The notes under the pieces were generated by a model. It ran no database searches. It was not told the origin of the DNA and saw nothing but the letters and a program-made list of their open reading frames with translations. DNA of 64,000 nucleotides, taken from positions 40,369,831 to 40,433,830 of the forward strand of contig NC_087070.1 of assembly GCF_963678635.1 (NCBI RefSeq), given 5' to 3'. This stretch comes from Symsagittifera roscoffensis (Eukaryota > Xenacoelomorpha > Acoela > Convolutidae). The translations under genes were made by a program, and so were the position numbers. Of this stretch, positions 40,681 to 51,509 are shown piece by piece; within the stretch, counting starts at the first letter, position 1, and every line of letters starts with the position of its first letter.

Positions 40681-43522
40681 CTAACTCTTCTTTCCCTACG
40701 TAGATTTGCCCAATTAGGTCTTCGTCACATGTTGTCATTGTCTTGGTATAGATGTTGATCCCATCTATATTTAGCATCACCTCGTGTGGACCATAAGCCT
40801 CCGTATACCTGTTGTCAACACGTACCGACTTGCTGCCCCCTCTCATGAGTAGTGCTCTCAACGCTCTAGAAGTCGTTTGTGGGCTTATACAACTCAAGTA
40901 ATCTGCGTACACGTCAATGTGCATTATTGTCTGGTCGCTCGGTTCGCTCAAGTTTCTGGTTACCTCGTGGCCGCCCACTATGATTATCGACATTATTCTA
41001 GCCCCGATTTTCGATATGCCGAAGGGCTTTCCCGTCACCATTTTTACAGTGTTACAATTCCCGGTCTTTGTTGAGCCCGGTACAGCCTCTGGTGTTGGGT
41101 TTGATCCGGTTAATGCTTCGTTGAAATTCTGTCTTTCGATCTCCAGCTTTAGTCGTTGCTCTATTTTTTTCGCAGCCAGATCCTGTTTCACTTTGGCAAT
41201 TGCTTCCGTCGCCGCTTTCTCATAATTTATCTCTAGAGAGTTCCCGGCCGCGGAATCTATCGCACCATTAACATGTGTTACTGCTTTCACAGTTTTCGTC
41301 GGCAATTCCGTGCTTGGTGCTCCTACGTTCCTAGATTCAAACTCGTTTTGTCTATTCCGCTGATTCTGCACCGCTGCTAATGCCAACTTATGTCTGGGGT
41401 GACTCTGGTCCTTGACCGCTTCCCAGAACAAGGGACAATCCATTCTGAAGTGCCCTTCCTGGTTACAGAAGAAGCATCTTGCGCCTATCTTGATGATTAA
41501 GCCACTATAGTACTCGTGTTCCTCCATCTGGCTCATGTCCTCCTCATCCGGTGCGTATCCTAGGCTCTTCATGCCTTGTTTGTATGTTGTGCAGTCAGCC
41601 ACGTGGTGATCCGCCGACCCGCAGTTCGCGCATGATCTGCGCTTGTCCATATCATCCCTAGGCTTGTACCATGACGACCTCTGAGGTTGGCCTCCCCCTT
41701 GCGTGTTCCTGTTTTCTGAATATGAGTATTTCTTGGGCTTCATCAGCATGTATTCCCTTGATTTCTGTCTCATTTCTTCTGGGGTTGGTGCGCTGTCTTT
41801 CGACAATGTGTAGTATGTTGCTAACATTGTTCTCAAGTCATCACTTTTTACCCCATCAATGAACTTCGAGGCAATGCTAAAGTTTCTTCTGTTTGTCGAC
41901 TCCTCTGGGTCACTCCTTCTTCTCAAGCTCTCAAGGTCATCTAGGAACCGATCAATTGACTCGTCGTCCCTCTGCCTTCTCTTTTCAAATCGCATCATCG
42001 GTTGGTGACCCTTCATGCCTGACCCGAATCGATTCAGCAATATCTCGAAGATCTTGTCCGCGGTATCGCGTTCTTCTTCTTTCTTTGCAACCACGCATTT
42101 TAATGCCGTGCCTTCCAAGTTGCTGAGTATGGCTGTGCATGCTTGTCTTTCATCATTTAAGTTATCTTGCTCTAGGTGTAATCTCATCACTTCCACCCAA
42201 GTGTCAATGCATCCATCGGAGTCGTCTTTGAATTCTTTTGGCTTCTTGAAAGTCTTTCTTGATTTTCCGTCTCTCCTATCGCTCGAGTCAGTGATCCTCG
42301 TGGCGAAGGCCTCTAGAGTCCTGTTCATCATCTCCCAAGTGCTTGCCCACGTCATGGCATCCGGACCTGCGTTGCTGTTAGCTGTTGAGTCCCCCGGACC
42401 ACTCATTGTGTTTGATGTTCCATTTTTCATGATTGTTTTAGCAGCCGTTGGTGCTATGCTTACCGCATCCCGGGTTAAAGGCAACGGTGTCGATTGCCGT
42501 TTGTTCCTTTGTGGTTCCACAAAGTCAACTCTGGTGCCTTGCGTGCGATCCGCTTCCGGTCTTTCTTGTGAGGTAGAATTTCTCAAGATTCCATCCAGTT
42601 TCGCCTGTATTGCACACGAACTTTCGGCCTCATTCCTGTTCATTATATCCATTCTCTTTTCCAGGCTACCTAATTGGCTGTTGACATTATCATATCGGTT
42701 TTTCAACTGTTGCATATCTTTTTTGATGTTCTTATCTCGTTCTTCATTGGTGGCATCTACCTTGTCCGACATCTGCTGGAGTCTCTCGTCTGTCGCCTTA
42801 GCCAGGTTAAAATAACTATCCAGATACTCGTATTTGTTGTATTTTAACTTTTTCCTTATTAGGTCTCTATCTTCTTCACTATACTTTAGTTTTTTGTCGA
42901 TCTGATTTAGTTTTGTCATCAGGTCGCCAAGCTCATGAGCAGCTGTTTCATGATCAGCCGTTGTCTTGTTTTCGGCTGCCTCTTCTGTTCTGGCTTGTTC
43001 TTCCTTTAGGTCGGCTTCTGTCGCCTTCGTGCTCACTGTCCCAAATGTTCGTGCTCTTCCAGTCTGTGATTCTTCGGCCGTGTTGTCTTTCGATTTCATT
43101 CCGACCATCATCGCCAATTTTTCTGTAAAAGATGTCTTCTTTTCTTGAGAGTCGTCTTTCACCGTTTCTCGGGTATTGCCTGTTGTGTCTTCCAACGCGT
43201 CTATCGGCGAAAACTCCACGGTTTTTGGATTTTGATCTTCCATATGGGGCACCGGTGTGGATTCCGTTGTCTTCTTCTCCACTTCATCTACGCTCTGGTC
43301 TGGTGTCTCTAGATCGATTTCAATTGTGGGCTCCACCTGTTTGTCTTTAGCACCTTCTCGCGTCTTGTTCTCGGTACTACTCCTCGTGCTGACCATGCTA
43401 ACTGAAAAGTTATCTTTTGTTTTGCTTGGGCCCATTGATGTCGTTCCGCGCAGCGACGAGTTATATTTCGTGTTTGATCCACTTGACCTTTTTTCGAGCA
43501 CCGGTACCCTACTCCGTCTCAT
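40643..43522 (-). CDS. gag: Gag polyprotein of copy B
   Basis: The frame has 959 codons from ATG 43522. It has an acidic N-terminus, a strong coiled coil (about residues 190-300), a capsid-like domain (DGCIDTWVEVMRLHL, NRFGSG) and two zinc knuckles of the form C-x2-C-x4-H-x4-C, 40-50 residues apart. It then runs without a stop past the A gag/pol boundary into the protease-proximal region. That shows gag and pol share one frame in this family. The last ~15 residues are out of frame after the 4-bp duplication at 40679-40686. Length and layout match copy A despite considerable divergence. Confidence 0.9.
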   Translation of the reverse strand: MRRSRVPVLEKRSSGSNTKYNSSLRGTTSMGPSKTKDNFSVSMVSTRSSTENKTREGAKDKQVEPTIEIDLETPDQSVDEVEKKTTESTPVPHMEDQNPKTVEFSPIDALEDTTGNTRETVKDDSQEKKTSFTEKLAMMVGMKSKDNTAEESQTGRARTFGTVSTKATEADLKEEQARTEEAAENKTTADHETAAHELGDLMTKLNQIDKKLKYSEEDRDLIRKKLKYNKYEYLDSYFNLAKATDERLQQMSDKVDATNEERDKNIKKDMQQLKNRYDNVNSQLGSLEKRMDIMNRNEAESSCAIQAKLDGILRNSTSQERPEADRTQGTRVDFVEPQRNKRQSTPLPLTRDAVSIAPTAAKTIMKNGTSNTMSGPGDSTANSNAGPDAMTWASTWEMMNRTLEAFATRITDSSDRRDGKSRKTFKKPKEFKDDSDGCIDTWVEVMRLHLEQDNLNDERQACTAILSNLEGTALKCVVAKKEEERDTADKIFEILLNRFGSGMKGHQPMMRFEKRRQRDDESIDRFLDDLESLRRRSDPEESTNRRNFSIASKFIDGVKSDDLRTMLATYYTLSKDSAPTPEEMRQKSREYMLMKPKKYSYSENRNTQGGGQPQRSSWYKPRDDMDKRRSCANCGSADHHVADCTTYKQGMKSLGYAPDEEDMSQMEEHEYYSGLIIKIGARCFFCNQEGHFRMDCPLFWEAVKDQSHPRHKLALAAVQNQRNRQNEFESRNVGAPSTELPTKTVKAVTHVNGAIDSAAGNSLEINYEKAATEAIAKVKQDLAAKKIEQRLKLEIERQNFNEALTGSNPTPEAVPGSTKTGNCNTVKMVTGKPFGISKIGARIMSIIIVGGHEVTRNLSEPSDQTIMHIDVYADYLSCISPQTTSRALRALLMRGGSKSVRVDNRYTEAYGPHEVMLNIDGINIYTKTMTTCDEDLIGQIYVGKEELVESEIDWTLRHA

Positions 43523-43721
43523 TATTTCTATTTACAATTGCTCTTATTTACAATATTATTATATACACAACTCTATTCTAAGAATAAAATCTATTATGAA
43601 AGAGAAAAGAAGAAAGAAAAACAAAATTTTTTTAAAAAGGAAATATACAACGTGATAAAAAACTTTCGAGAAACTTTCTTTATTTGTGTTCTCAACCGTA
43701 CCGGGTTCCGACTAGTATATT
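43523..43721 (-). promoter_or_regulatory. Short leader of copy B
   Basis: About 200 bp between the 5' LTR and the gag ATG, purine-rich on the plus strand near 43590-43640. A tRNA primer-binding site would be expected next to the LTR, but no TGG-initiated match is evident. The nearest candidate is a CGGAACCCGGT stretch about 12 bases in. Priming is therefore unresolved. Confidence 0.5.
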
Positions 43722-44374
43722 TTAAGTTACTTTTTATTAGACAGTGGATTTTTGATCCATTTTAGATGGATCAACCTAAAACTCACCTTACCTCAACATA
43801 ACAATCATAAAACACACTCTAGAAATTTAAATTAAGTACTCACATCGTAGCACGCTCAAGAACTGGGAGTAATCAAGTCGGTCAGCAACTCGAGAATTAA
43901 ATAATGTAACTAAATGAGTTTAATGTTTATCAGTTTCAATAACAAGGACAAGTTTTAACTCTACAATATAGTTTCTCGTGAACCATTGGGACACTCAAGC
44001 TGTCCACCTTTCCACCGAAGGTTCACTCTAGTCCAGTTCGAATAACAATCCAATCGAGCAATGATAGTCCAGTTCGCGGGAATACGCTTGTTTCTGGTCA
44101 CCTCTTCCAGTCAAGTCAGCTCTACTCTAGGACAGCTCTACTCTAGTTTTATTGTGACGGAAATTGCGAATAGCAATTTCCCACTGTTTTATCTAGCACC
44201 TTTCCCGCGATTGTTACTCGATTGTTCTGATTTCTCTTTTTCGGTTTTCAGTTATCGCGAGAAAATCGTGCATGACAGGCTCCATTCGAATTTTTGAAAA
44301 ATCAAATTTCACTCCAAAATTAAGCGTTCTTGTTTTTCTCAAGGTCAAACTTCCAAATATGACCGACTGGCACA
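43722..44374 (-). repeat. 5' LTR of copy B
   Basis: These 653 bp match 23944-24572. On the minus strand it starts TGTGCCAGTCGG at 44374. It carries a directly repeated GACAGCTCTACTCTAG-like unit near 44115-44145, where the 3' LTR has one copy; this accounts for the extra 24 bp. It contains the same hairpin and AATAAA (44148-44181). The promoter should lie in the U3 part, but no clear TATA box was identified. Confidence 0.93.
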
Positions 44375-47151
44375 CGAATGTTTCATAGACGTTTTTATGG
44401 CGCTCCTGGTTGGGCCTGTCAAAGGCATAAGACCTTCATGATCAGCAAGCGTTTCAGCGACGAACCCTCCGCTCCGGGCGTATGCCCGAGTTAGAGGCCT
44501 TAATTACCGTTATTGTACTAGGGGGAAGGTGCGTACCCTCCATCTAGTACTATTTAGCTTTTTAACTTAGTTAACACCGAAAATTCCGGGGGCCGGAGGG
44601 TTAGATGGGAAATCTGGAGCCCGCTTGTCCCAAGGTCCCGGGACCAAAAACAATTAAAGAGAAAGCGTAAACCCAAACAAAAATAGTGCATAACCAAGAA
44701 AAAGCCAAAAATAAATTTGTTTGAAAACAAAAAAGTACAAGAAACTGTAAAAAATCCAAAAAAGACCAAAAACAGTAAAAAACATGAACTGACAGTTTAT
44801 ATGTTATTTCCGGACGAGATGTGATCTGACCTTCCTATTTGTTGTTGTTTCAGATTGATTTATATCGTTTCTGATAGAAAGATTGTGTGTTTTGGTGAAG
44901 GGTTGGATATCCTCCCTTGAGTGTAATTTGAGTATTTAAGCACGTTAATGGTGATTTTGCCGGTGGCCGGAGGGTAGAGTGGCAAGCTGATCCACGTGTT
45001 CCACACTCAACAAGGACATCGGGGACAACATCCAGAACGACTGTTGGGTATCGTTGAAACAATTTTGGTATCATTCGGGTACTATTTCATCAAAACTTAA
45101 GTGGTGGGGGGCACGATTGGCGCGGTCCGATTGTACCCTCCATCGATTACAAATTTCCGAGTTAAGGGTCTTAGTTCGGGTATTTTGGTGCAAAGGAGAG
45201 TATAGTACTATTCATTAACGACAAATAATAGGTTATTATCCTTATTACATATTACTTATCTCCTGACTAGACCCAGGAAACACCCAAATTTTGTCGAAAA
45301 TTATCGACTTTCGACCAAACTAGAGACCCCCAAATTTTTGGATATCCGAGCTTTTCCGTACAGCAAAAAGCTATTACATAGGGATTAGCTACGTAGTTCG
45401 ATCCCCCTAACTGAAGAAACCGCGTGAGAAAAGACTCAGTAAAAGCTGGAAAAAACCTTAATTTTTCGATCAAATTTACGATAATTTTCTGAAATTTGTC
45501 AATCTGTTTTGGGGATCGAGTTTTTGAGTTTTTAGAGTTAGAGCAGTAAAAAAAATTTTTGTGTTAGGAGCGTGCTAGCATAACGTGCTCGGCTGCCAGA
45601 AAAATTCTTGAGTAACCCTCCGATTAGCTCCGTAGATAGAGCTAACGACTTAAGAATTGGAAAAGGAAGGAATCGGAGGGTCCAAATTTGATAGTTATTG
45701 GCCAAATTTTTGTCTCCAAACCAATTTTGGTCCGGTTTTTTGCATAATTCCAGTGCCGTACAGGGCTACTACGCTCGTTTCAAAATCATTTTAGGCACTT
45801 TCAATAGGAATTGTGGAAAAAGTTTCTCAGAACCCATATAAGTGGTGTAAAAAGGCCATTTGGACAAACACGTTTTTGGCAATTTCTCAAAGACTAGCCA
45901 ACCAATCGGGATAACTTTGGTACCATAAGTCGACGTTTTGGACCACTTTTCCGGACCGCAACCGTTTTTGGGTTGTTAATCTCGGAAAAGAAAATTTTTT
46001 TAGAATTTGTTGGTTCGGAGGGTCCAAATTATAGGTAACCCTCCGAGCGGCAGAAAATTTTATCAAAACAACTTTTATCCTGCTGGGAAGGTTGACCGTG
46101 TCAACCAACCTGGTTTTAAGCAAGTTACACCGCCCTCAGAGGCTTTACTGCGGTAAATTAACAATTTTTCCTGATTTTTGCGGAGCCCTCCGGAGTAACC
46201 CTCCGGAGTGACTTAGACCTCCTAACAACCCTCCTTGTTAGAAACTTGAGGAAACCTTCTGTGGCAATGTGGGAAACGGAAAATATCCATTTAATTAAGG
46301 ATCATATTAGGATATTAGGCGTGCTTACTAGGATCATAGGAGCCCATTTAACCCGGAAATTTGTGATCAACTTTGGATTCTAGATCGGGTGTATCAGAAG
46401 TACCCGAACCAAATTTTTTCTGATTGTGATTTTGGTTGTGTGGTTGCCTTGGGCTACTTAATAGGAAAGGTCGAGAAATCCGGGAACAAATAAAAGAAGA
46501 CCTCGGTGAGTGTATTAGGTAGAAACACACTCACCTGAGAAGAGAAGTTGTTCCCTGCTCTCGTGCACTTGGAGCGTTCCGGGTGTGGGGCAGCTTTTTC
46601 ATAAACTTTAGAAATTTTCGATCAGAGATTGCCCTGAGCTACTTAGTAGGACAGCTCGGGCAATCGCAGGGCACCTAAAAGAAGACCTCGGTGAGTGTAT
46701 TAGGCCAATACACACTCATTTGAGAAGACAGTGTCATGGGCTTTGTTCTTTTGGAGTGTTCCGATTGAGGGAAGTCTTTTTCTTTAAGACTAAGTTTTAC
46801 TTATCTCATCCATTCCTGAATCATCACTGCCTTTTTACAAAAGATTGTTTGATTCTAACAAAGCAGTGATTTAATAAGAGTGTGGCGGTAAATTGATACT
46901 GACGAAAGGTCACTGTCACCTATAGGACATTCTTATCTGGTTATCAATTGTGTTTTGCGTATTGACTATATCTTGTGAAAATTTTGTGACACCGTTATAC
47001 TATACAACAAGGTTGAGTTAGCATTATATCAATAATGAGTAGGCCCTGTGTTTGTAACTTTAGCTGAGTCAATAAGATTGTCATTGAGAAATCTAAGAGG
47101 CATTTTTGATAAAATTTAAAACTAGGCGTAGCGTTTAGGAGCGCCTCCGAC
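44375..47151 (+). promoter_or_regulatory. Long non-coding leader of copy C
   Basis: These 2.8 kb hold no gene. The first ~480 bp match the A leader (22480-22060) in inverted orientation, including GTTTTTATGGCGCTCCTGG and a shared T/A-rich tract. The match begins right at the copy B LTR, so B interrupts this leader. CCCTCCG words appear in both orientations (for example 44465, 45620, 46040, 46185-46205). The 3' part holds a duplicated two-hairpin module. The LTR limits and primer site are not resolved. Confidence 0.65.
46443..46724 (+). ncRNA. Duplicated two-hairpin RNA module in copy C leader
   Basis: Two tandem units are offset by about 185 bp. Unit 2 has hairpin 1 at 46627-46665 (stem GATTGCCC/GGGCAATC, bulged T, GAG/CTC, loop with TTAGTAGG) and hairpin 2 at 46687-46724. 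Unit 1 has a weaker hairpin 1 near 46443-46482 and a strong hairpin 2 at 46502-46539 with stem GGTGAGTGT/ACACTCACC inside CTC/GAG. The same structure with different paired bases is in the A leader (19919-20012). Unit 1 also has AATAAA between its hairpins. Confidence 0.75.
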
Positions 47152-48648
47152 TTGTTTGCTGAAAACGAATCGACTAAAGGTCAACCTGGTCTTTCAGTGA
47201 GCGAAATGAAACTAAGGAGCGAGAAAAACCTCGATGGCGATCAAGGGCGGAGCGCCGAAGCCGGAACCGCGAGCGAAACGCTTGTGGACCCCTTTGACGA
47301 AGGAGAACGGACGCTTATTCGACCCGAATTTGAGCCGAACGAGGACCTCGAGCGGGAGGAAGTCGAGAGGACGGAGGAGACCTCGGAGCGTTCCGAGGTC
47401 GAGCCGCGAGAGGAAGTGTTATTCAAGGGAATGTCCAAATCGGAGACCAAGAGTCATAAGTGGAGGAGAGAAAATTCACATCCAGCTAATACCCACTCAT
47501 CTCTGGCCGAGCAGAGCAACAACGCGATGATGTCGAGTATAAGCCCGAGTGAAGAACAACCGGGTTCGAAGGCCAAAAAGAGCTGGAAGTCTTTGTACGA
47601 TGAGCGCATGGCGTCACTACGAACTGAAGGTTTGTCTTCCAGTTATGACTACCCGGAGATAACCCATCCGGATGTGAACTTCACACCGTGCCCAAGGAAC
47701 GACATGAGCAGGAAGGCGTCGTACGCCACGCCGACCAGACCCATGTCAGATGGGATAACGATGGGAGCGTCATCAACGTTCGACAGATTGATGACGTCGA
47801 TGAGCAAGCAAAAAGGCGGTGCGTCATCAAGCACCAGGCTGCAGCCGCTGTTGACCTCATCTTCTTTGGGACTAACCCCGTCATTTGGGGCCACTGGCGA
47901 CATAAGTGACATGTTCGCTGGCGTAATGAATGGTCTGGATGAACTGAGACGGGACATGACTAAGAGAATAGATAAAATTGACGAGAGAGCTCACCAGGGT
48001 CGAGAGAATCTGAGAGATGAACTAACGCACGTGAAGTCGCAGGCGAGGGTTGATCAGGCTCAATTGATTTGCAACACCGATCAATGCCTGGCGGAAAACC
48101 TGTCACAGGCAAACAAGGAGTCACAGGAAAGAGAGGCTAGGATGACGAGGGAGATCGAGCGATTGTTGAACGATCATGATAGTACCTACGCCCACACAAT
48201 GACTAGCCTGGAAAAAAGGTTAGATGCCAAATCTGACTTAATGATGCGGAAGCTTGACGCGATCTTGAACGGGGGCAATTGGGAGGAGCGTTCCAACCCA
48301 AGGGAGCGCTCACGCCATGCGAATGATGGAGATGGTACGGACAGCAATGCCAGAGCCGAGCAAAGCTCGAGAACGAACTACGAACATAGGAACAAGGAGC
48401 GGCCAAGGGCAGCCCCGTCGAGGCCTGGCTGGACGAATCCAGTCCCACCGGAGGCAAATGCTACCCCGGAGACAAGGTTGCCAACTGTGCCACAAGTCAG
48501 TTCAGTACCAGATCTGACTACAGTCTCACAGGACACAACGATGTATGCCTCGATGTTTGAGCCTCTGAACAGATCTCTCGAAACATTCATCACCAAACTC
48601 TCGAAGTCAACCGAACCGAGAGAGGAGAGAGGTCAAGAAGGACACTGA
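47152..48648 (+). pseudogene. gag: Gag N-terminal part, copy C
   Basis: The frame is open from 47113. The first ATG is at 47206, so the stated start (TTG) is only the ORF limit and the original ATG may be lost. It encodes the acidic N-terminus, a coiled coil and the low-complexity region, up to the start of the capsid-like domain (SLETFITKLS). It is closed by a frameshift in a GA-rich run near 48620-48635, after which homology continues in another frame. Confidence 0.8.
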
Positions 48649-49566
48649 AAAAGCCGAAGTCATACAAAGACGAGTCAGACGGCTGCATCGATACTTGGAT
48701 AGAGGTGATGAAGTTACACTTTGAGGAAGAGAGTCTCTCCAAGAAACAAGAATGCAGCGCGCTAACGAGCAACCTGGAGGGTACTGCACTAAATTGTGTA
48801 ATGGCGAAAAGAGCCAATGAGAGAGACAGCGCTCGCAAGACATTCGACATCCTGCTGAATCGTTTCGGCTCTGGAGTACAAGGGCACCAGGCTATGGTGA
48901 AGTTCGAAAAGAGGCGTCAAAGAGATGACGAATCCATAGACAAATTTTTGGACGACCTTGAGTTGCTTAGGAGGAGAAACAACACTGATGAGAGAATATC
49001 CGAGCGAAACTTGGCGATAGCTTCGAAGTTCATGGATGGAGTAAAGAGTGAGGAGTTGAAAACGATGTTTGCCACACACTTCACCCTGTCACTTGACCAG
49101 GTACCCACGCCCGAAGTCACGATTTGCGCATGAAGTCACGCGAGTATTTACTCATAAACCGAGGGCGCAGAACCGTTACAGCAATTATGGTAACTATAGC
49201 GGGACAAACACTGATGCGAACTCCAGTTGGAGTAAACCTCGCGATGACATGGAAAAGAGGAGGTCGTGTGCGAATTGTGGTTCGATGGACCATCACGTTT
49301 CCGCGTGTTCTGCAAACAAACAGAACATGAAGGCAATAGGCTACTTTCTCGAGGACGTCGACGCGACCGACGAGGATCACGAAGAGTACGCCAGGGGGCT
49401 CATCATGAAATATGGTCCGAGGTGTTTCTTCTGTAATTTGGAGGGACACTTCAAGTCGGATTGCACTCAATTTTGGGATGCAGTGGCGGACGCGAAACAT
49501 CCCCGCCACGAAGAGGCGCTTTCGGGTGTCAAGGCCAGTCGAGCACGTCTGATGAACGAGGCCTAG
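48645..49566 (+). pseudogene. gag: Gag capsid and zinc-knuckle region, copy C
   Basis: The capsid-like domain (SDGCIDTWIEVMKLHF, NRFGSG) is read to about 49100. A frameshift near a duplicated GAAGTCACG (49111 and 49131 regions) follows. The next frame carries two zinc knuckles, near 49264-49310 and 49420-49460, both with full C-x2-C-x4-H-x4-C spacing. An in-frame TAG at 49564-49566 aligns with a glutamate codon of copy A, a single-base change. Confidence 0.8.
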
Positions 49567-50475
49567 TCTCGGAGAAAGGGGACCACACCGAGCACCTTTA
49601 CGACTAAGAAGGTAAAGACACTGCCTGACGAGGTGGTAGCCTCGAACCTGGAGGCAGAGTCGGCTAGCCCACTCAAGGTGGTTTACGGTCTGGTGGCAAG
49701 GACAACGTTGCAGAATGTCAAACAGGAGCTAGCCACGAAAGAAGTGGAGCAATGGGTAAGGTCGGAGCTGGAGAGCACAGATCTTCGGGAAAGTTTTAAT
49801 GTTCTGGGTAAAACGACGAAAATAGAAGACAAAGAGGAACCCAGGAAACAGGGACTAAAACTGAACGTTATATCTGGCAGAACTTTCGGCATGACGAAGG
49901 AAGGGAAGAAGATAATGTCCATCATCTCAGTCGCAGGACACCAGGTGGTTAAGAACTTGAGTGAGCCATCCGAGATTACATTAGTCCACCTGGATATTTA
50001 TGCAGACTACCTGAGGGAGAAAGATCCCAAACTAGACTCCAGGGCAGTGCGAGCGCTGCTCACGACAGGAGGTCCGAGACTGATGAGAGTAGATGGACAC
50101 TACATCGAAGTCCATGGCCCATACCCGATTCTGATGAATGTGGATGGCATCAATATCTACACAAAAGCTCACGTAACTGATGCGATTGATCAGATTGGCC
50201 GGATATAGATTGGTCAAGAGGAGCTGAAGGTTAGACGAATCGGACATCATGCCATGCTCGAACAGAATGCGGTGCACATAGGTTGTGAGGCCGATCTGGC
50301 CGCACACGTGCTGGATGTGCAAGGCAGACAACTTTCAGTAAAGGGACTGCTGGACACGGGAGCAGTGGTTAGTGTCATGCCAGTCAAAACTTGGACCGAC
50401 ATGGGTTTTGAGAGGTCGGATCTCATACCGACAACATCAGGTTGGCAACTGCCAATCAGGGAGCGATCTATGTGA
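49567..50475 (+). pseudogene. Gag C-terminus to protease, copy C
   Basis: The same frame continues after the TAG and carries SVAGHQV and HLDIYADYL. It passes the A gag/pol boundary without a stop (GAG where A has TAG), which shows Gag and Pol are one frame. A second nonsense codon (50206-50208, TAG for a tyrosine) follows, then the protease motif LLDTGA near 50350. A 1-nt deletion near 50435 shifts the frame. Confidence 0.78.
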
Positions 50476-51509
50476 CTGGACGAACCCCGATCATTTCACT
50501 GCAGCTCGGAGGAAGACATCTTTGGATGAGCTTCCTAGTAGTGGAGAATTTGGACGAATCCGATCAGTTCATCTTAGGAAGGGATTTCGTGCGCAACTTT
50601 GATGTCACGATCGATCTCAATGACGGGTTGATTAGGATCAAGGATCCTGAGGGAAAGTATGAAAAGAGACCCCTTAATAAGATCTTAATTAACCAGGCCA
50701 AGGTGCCAATTTTTCTGGATCGAACAGTTAGATTAAAACCAAATCAAGCCGTAGTAGCGACGTTTAGGATTAGGAACTTGAAAGAACTCAGCAATGACAG
50801 ACAGGTGTGTCTGGTACCAAATCCAAACAGTAAAAGCTCGGCTATTTTAGGAAGAAGCTTCTCACTCACTCAGAGCGGACTGTGTGTGAGTGTGTTATTG
50901 AACACAGAAGCAACAACAGTGACAATACAGAGGGGAAAGAAACATGGCTATGCTTTGCCTCTGAACACAGACTTTCAGAGTGTGGAGAACTTGAAAAAAT
51001 TTGATGTAACTAAATGTCCATTGCATGCGAACCAAGAATGTTTAATGAAGAGAATGAATGAATTGAAATCTTCTGGGAAATTGTTTTCAATGAAGTCGGA
51101 AACAGATGATGGGTTGTCTAGTTGTTCCAACTTTCCTGAGAGGCCGACAGAAACAGAGTTAGCAGCGAATAAACCAGTCCTACCTGAGATAGAACATTTG
51201 AAGGGTAAAATATCAGACAAGGAACTAGATTCGCTCAGAGCGGTGCTAAGTCGGAACGCAGACGTTTTTTCGAAGCATAAGGACGACATAGGTTGCTGTA
51301 ATTTTGTAGAACACGAGATTGAGATAGAAGAGGGCTCGGTACCTCACAGGGAAGGGGCGAGAAGGATGACCCCTCACAAGTCAGAAGCGTGTAGGAAGGA
51401 AATCGAGATGTTAATGGAGTACGACATGATCGAGCCGTCGAAGTCCCCGTGGGCTTGTGGCGTGGTCATGGCGAAAAAGAAAGGGGGGACAACTCAGATT
51501 TTGTTGTGA
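50442..51509 (+). pseudogene. pol: Protease C-terminal half and RT start, copy C
   Basis: This 355-codon frame encodes the C-terminal half of the retropepsin-like domain (FILGRDF), the pre-RT connection and the start of RT up to the VVMAKKKGG segment. A 1-nt insertion after the G run near 51490 breaks the frame inside RT. Confidence 0.8.

Larger units (their letters stand above)
23944..44374 (-). mobile_element. Giant Ty3/gypsy-type retroelement, copy B (complete, LTR to LTR)
   Basis: This is a 20.4-kb element on the minus strand bounded by near-identical LTRs, with a purine tract before the 3' LTR. Gene order is as in A. The leader is short (about 200 bp), unlike the long leaders of A and C, and the proteins differ moderately from A and C, so B is a sister family. 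LTR divergence of roughly 1% suggests a fairly recent insertion. Yet the genes carry five in-frame stops, several frameshifts and a 12-bp loss in RT, so this copy was probably moved with help from another or decayed quickly. No target-site duplication is visible at the flanks. Confidence 0.93.

Noticed and set aside
44393-44415. TGGCGCTCCTGG as a tRNA primer-binding site (also at about 22450-22470 reversed)
   Set aside because: It starts TGGCGC like a lysine-tRNA site and is conserved in A and C, but the following bases lack the T-arm complement and no LTR end in CA precedes it.
46501-46545. Tandem spliced-leader RNA genes, because CGGTGAGTG resembles a 5' splice site in a repeated unit
   Set aside because: The copy A counterpart loses the splice consensus but keeps the stem, and no Sm site follows, so RNA structure explains the conservation better.
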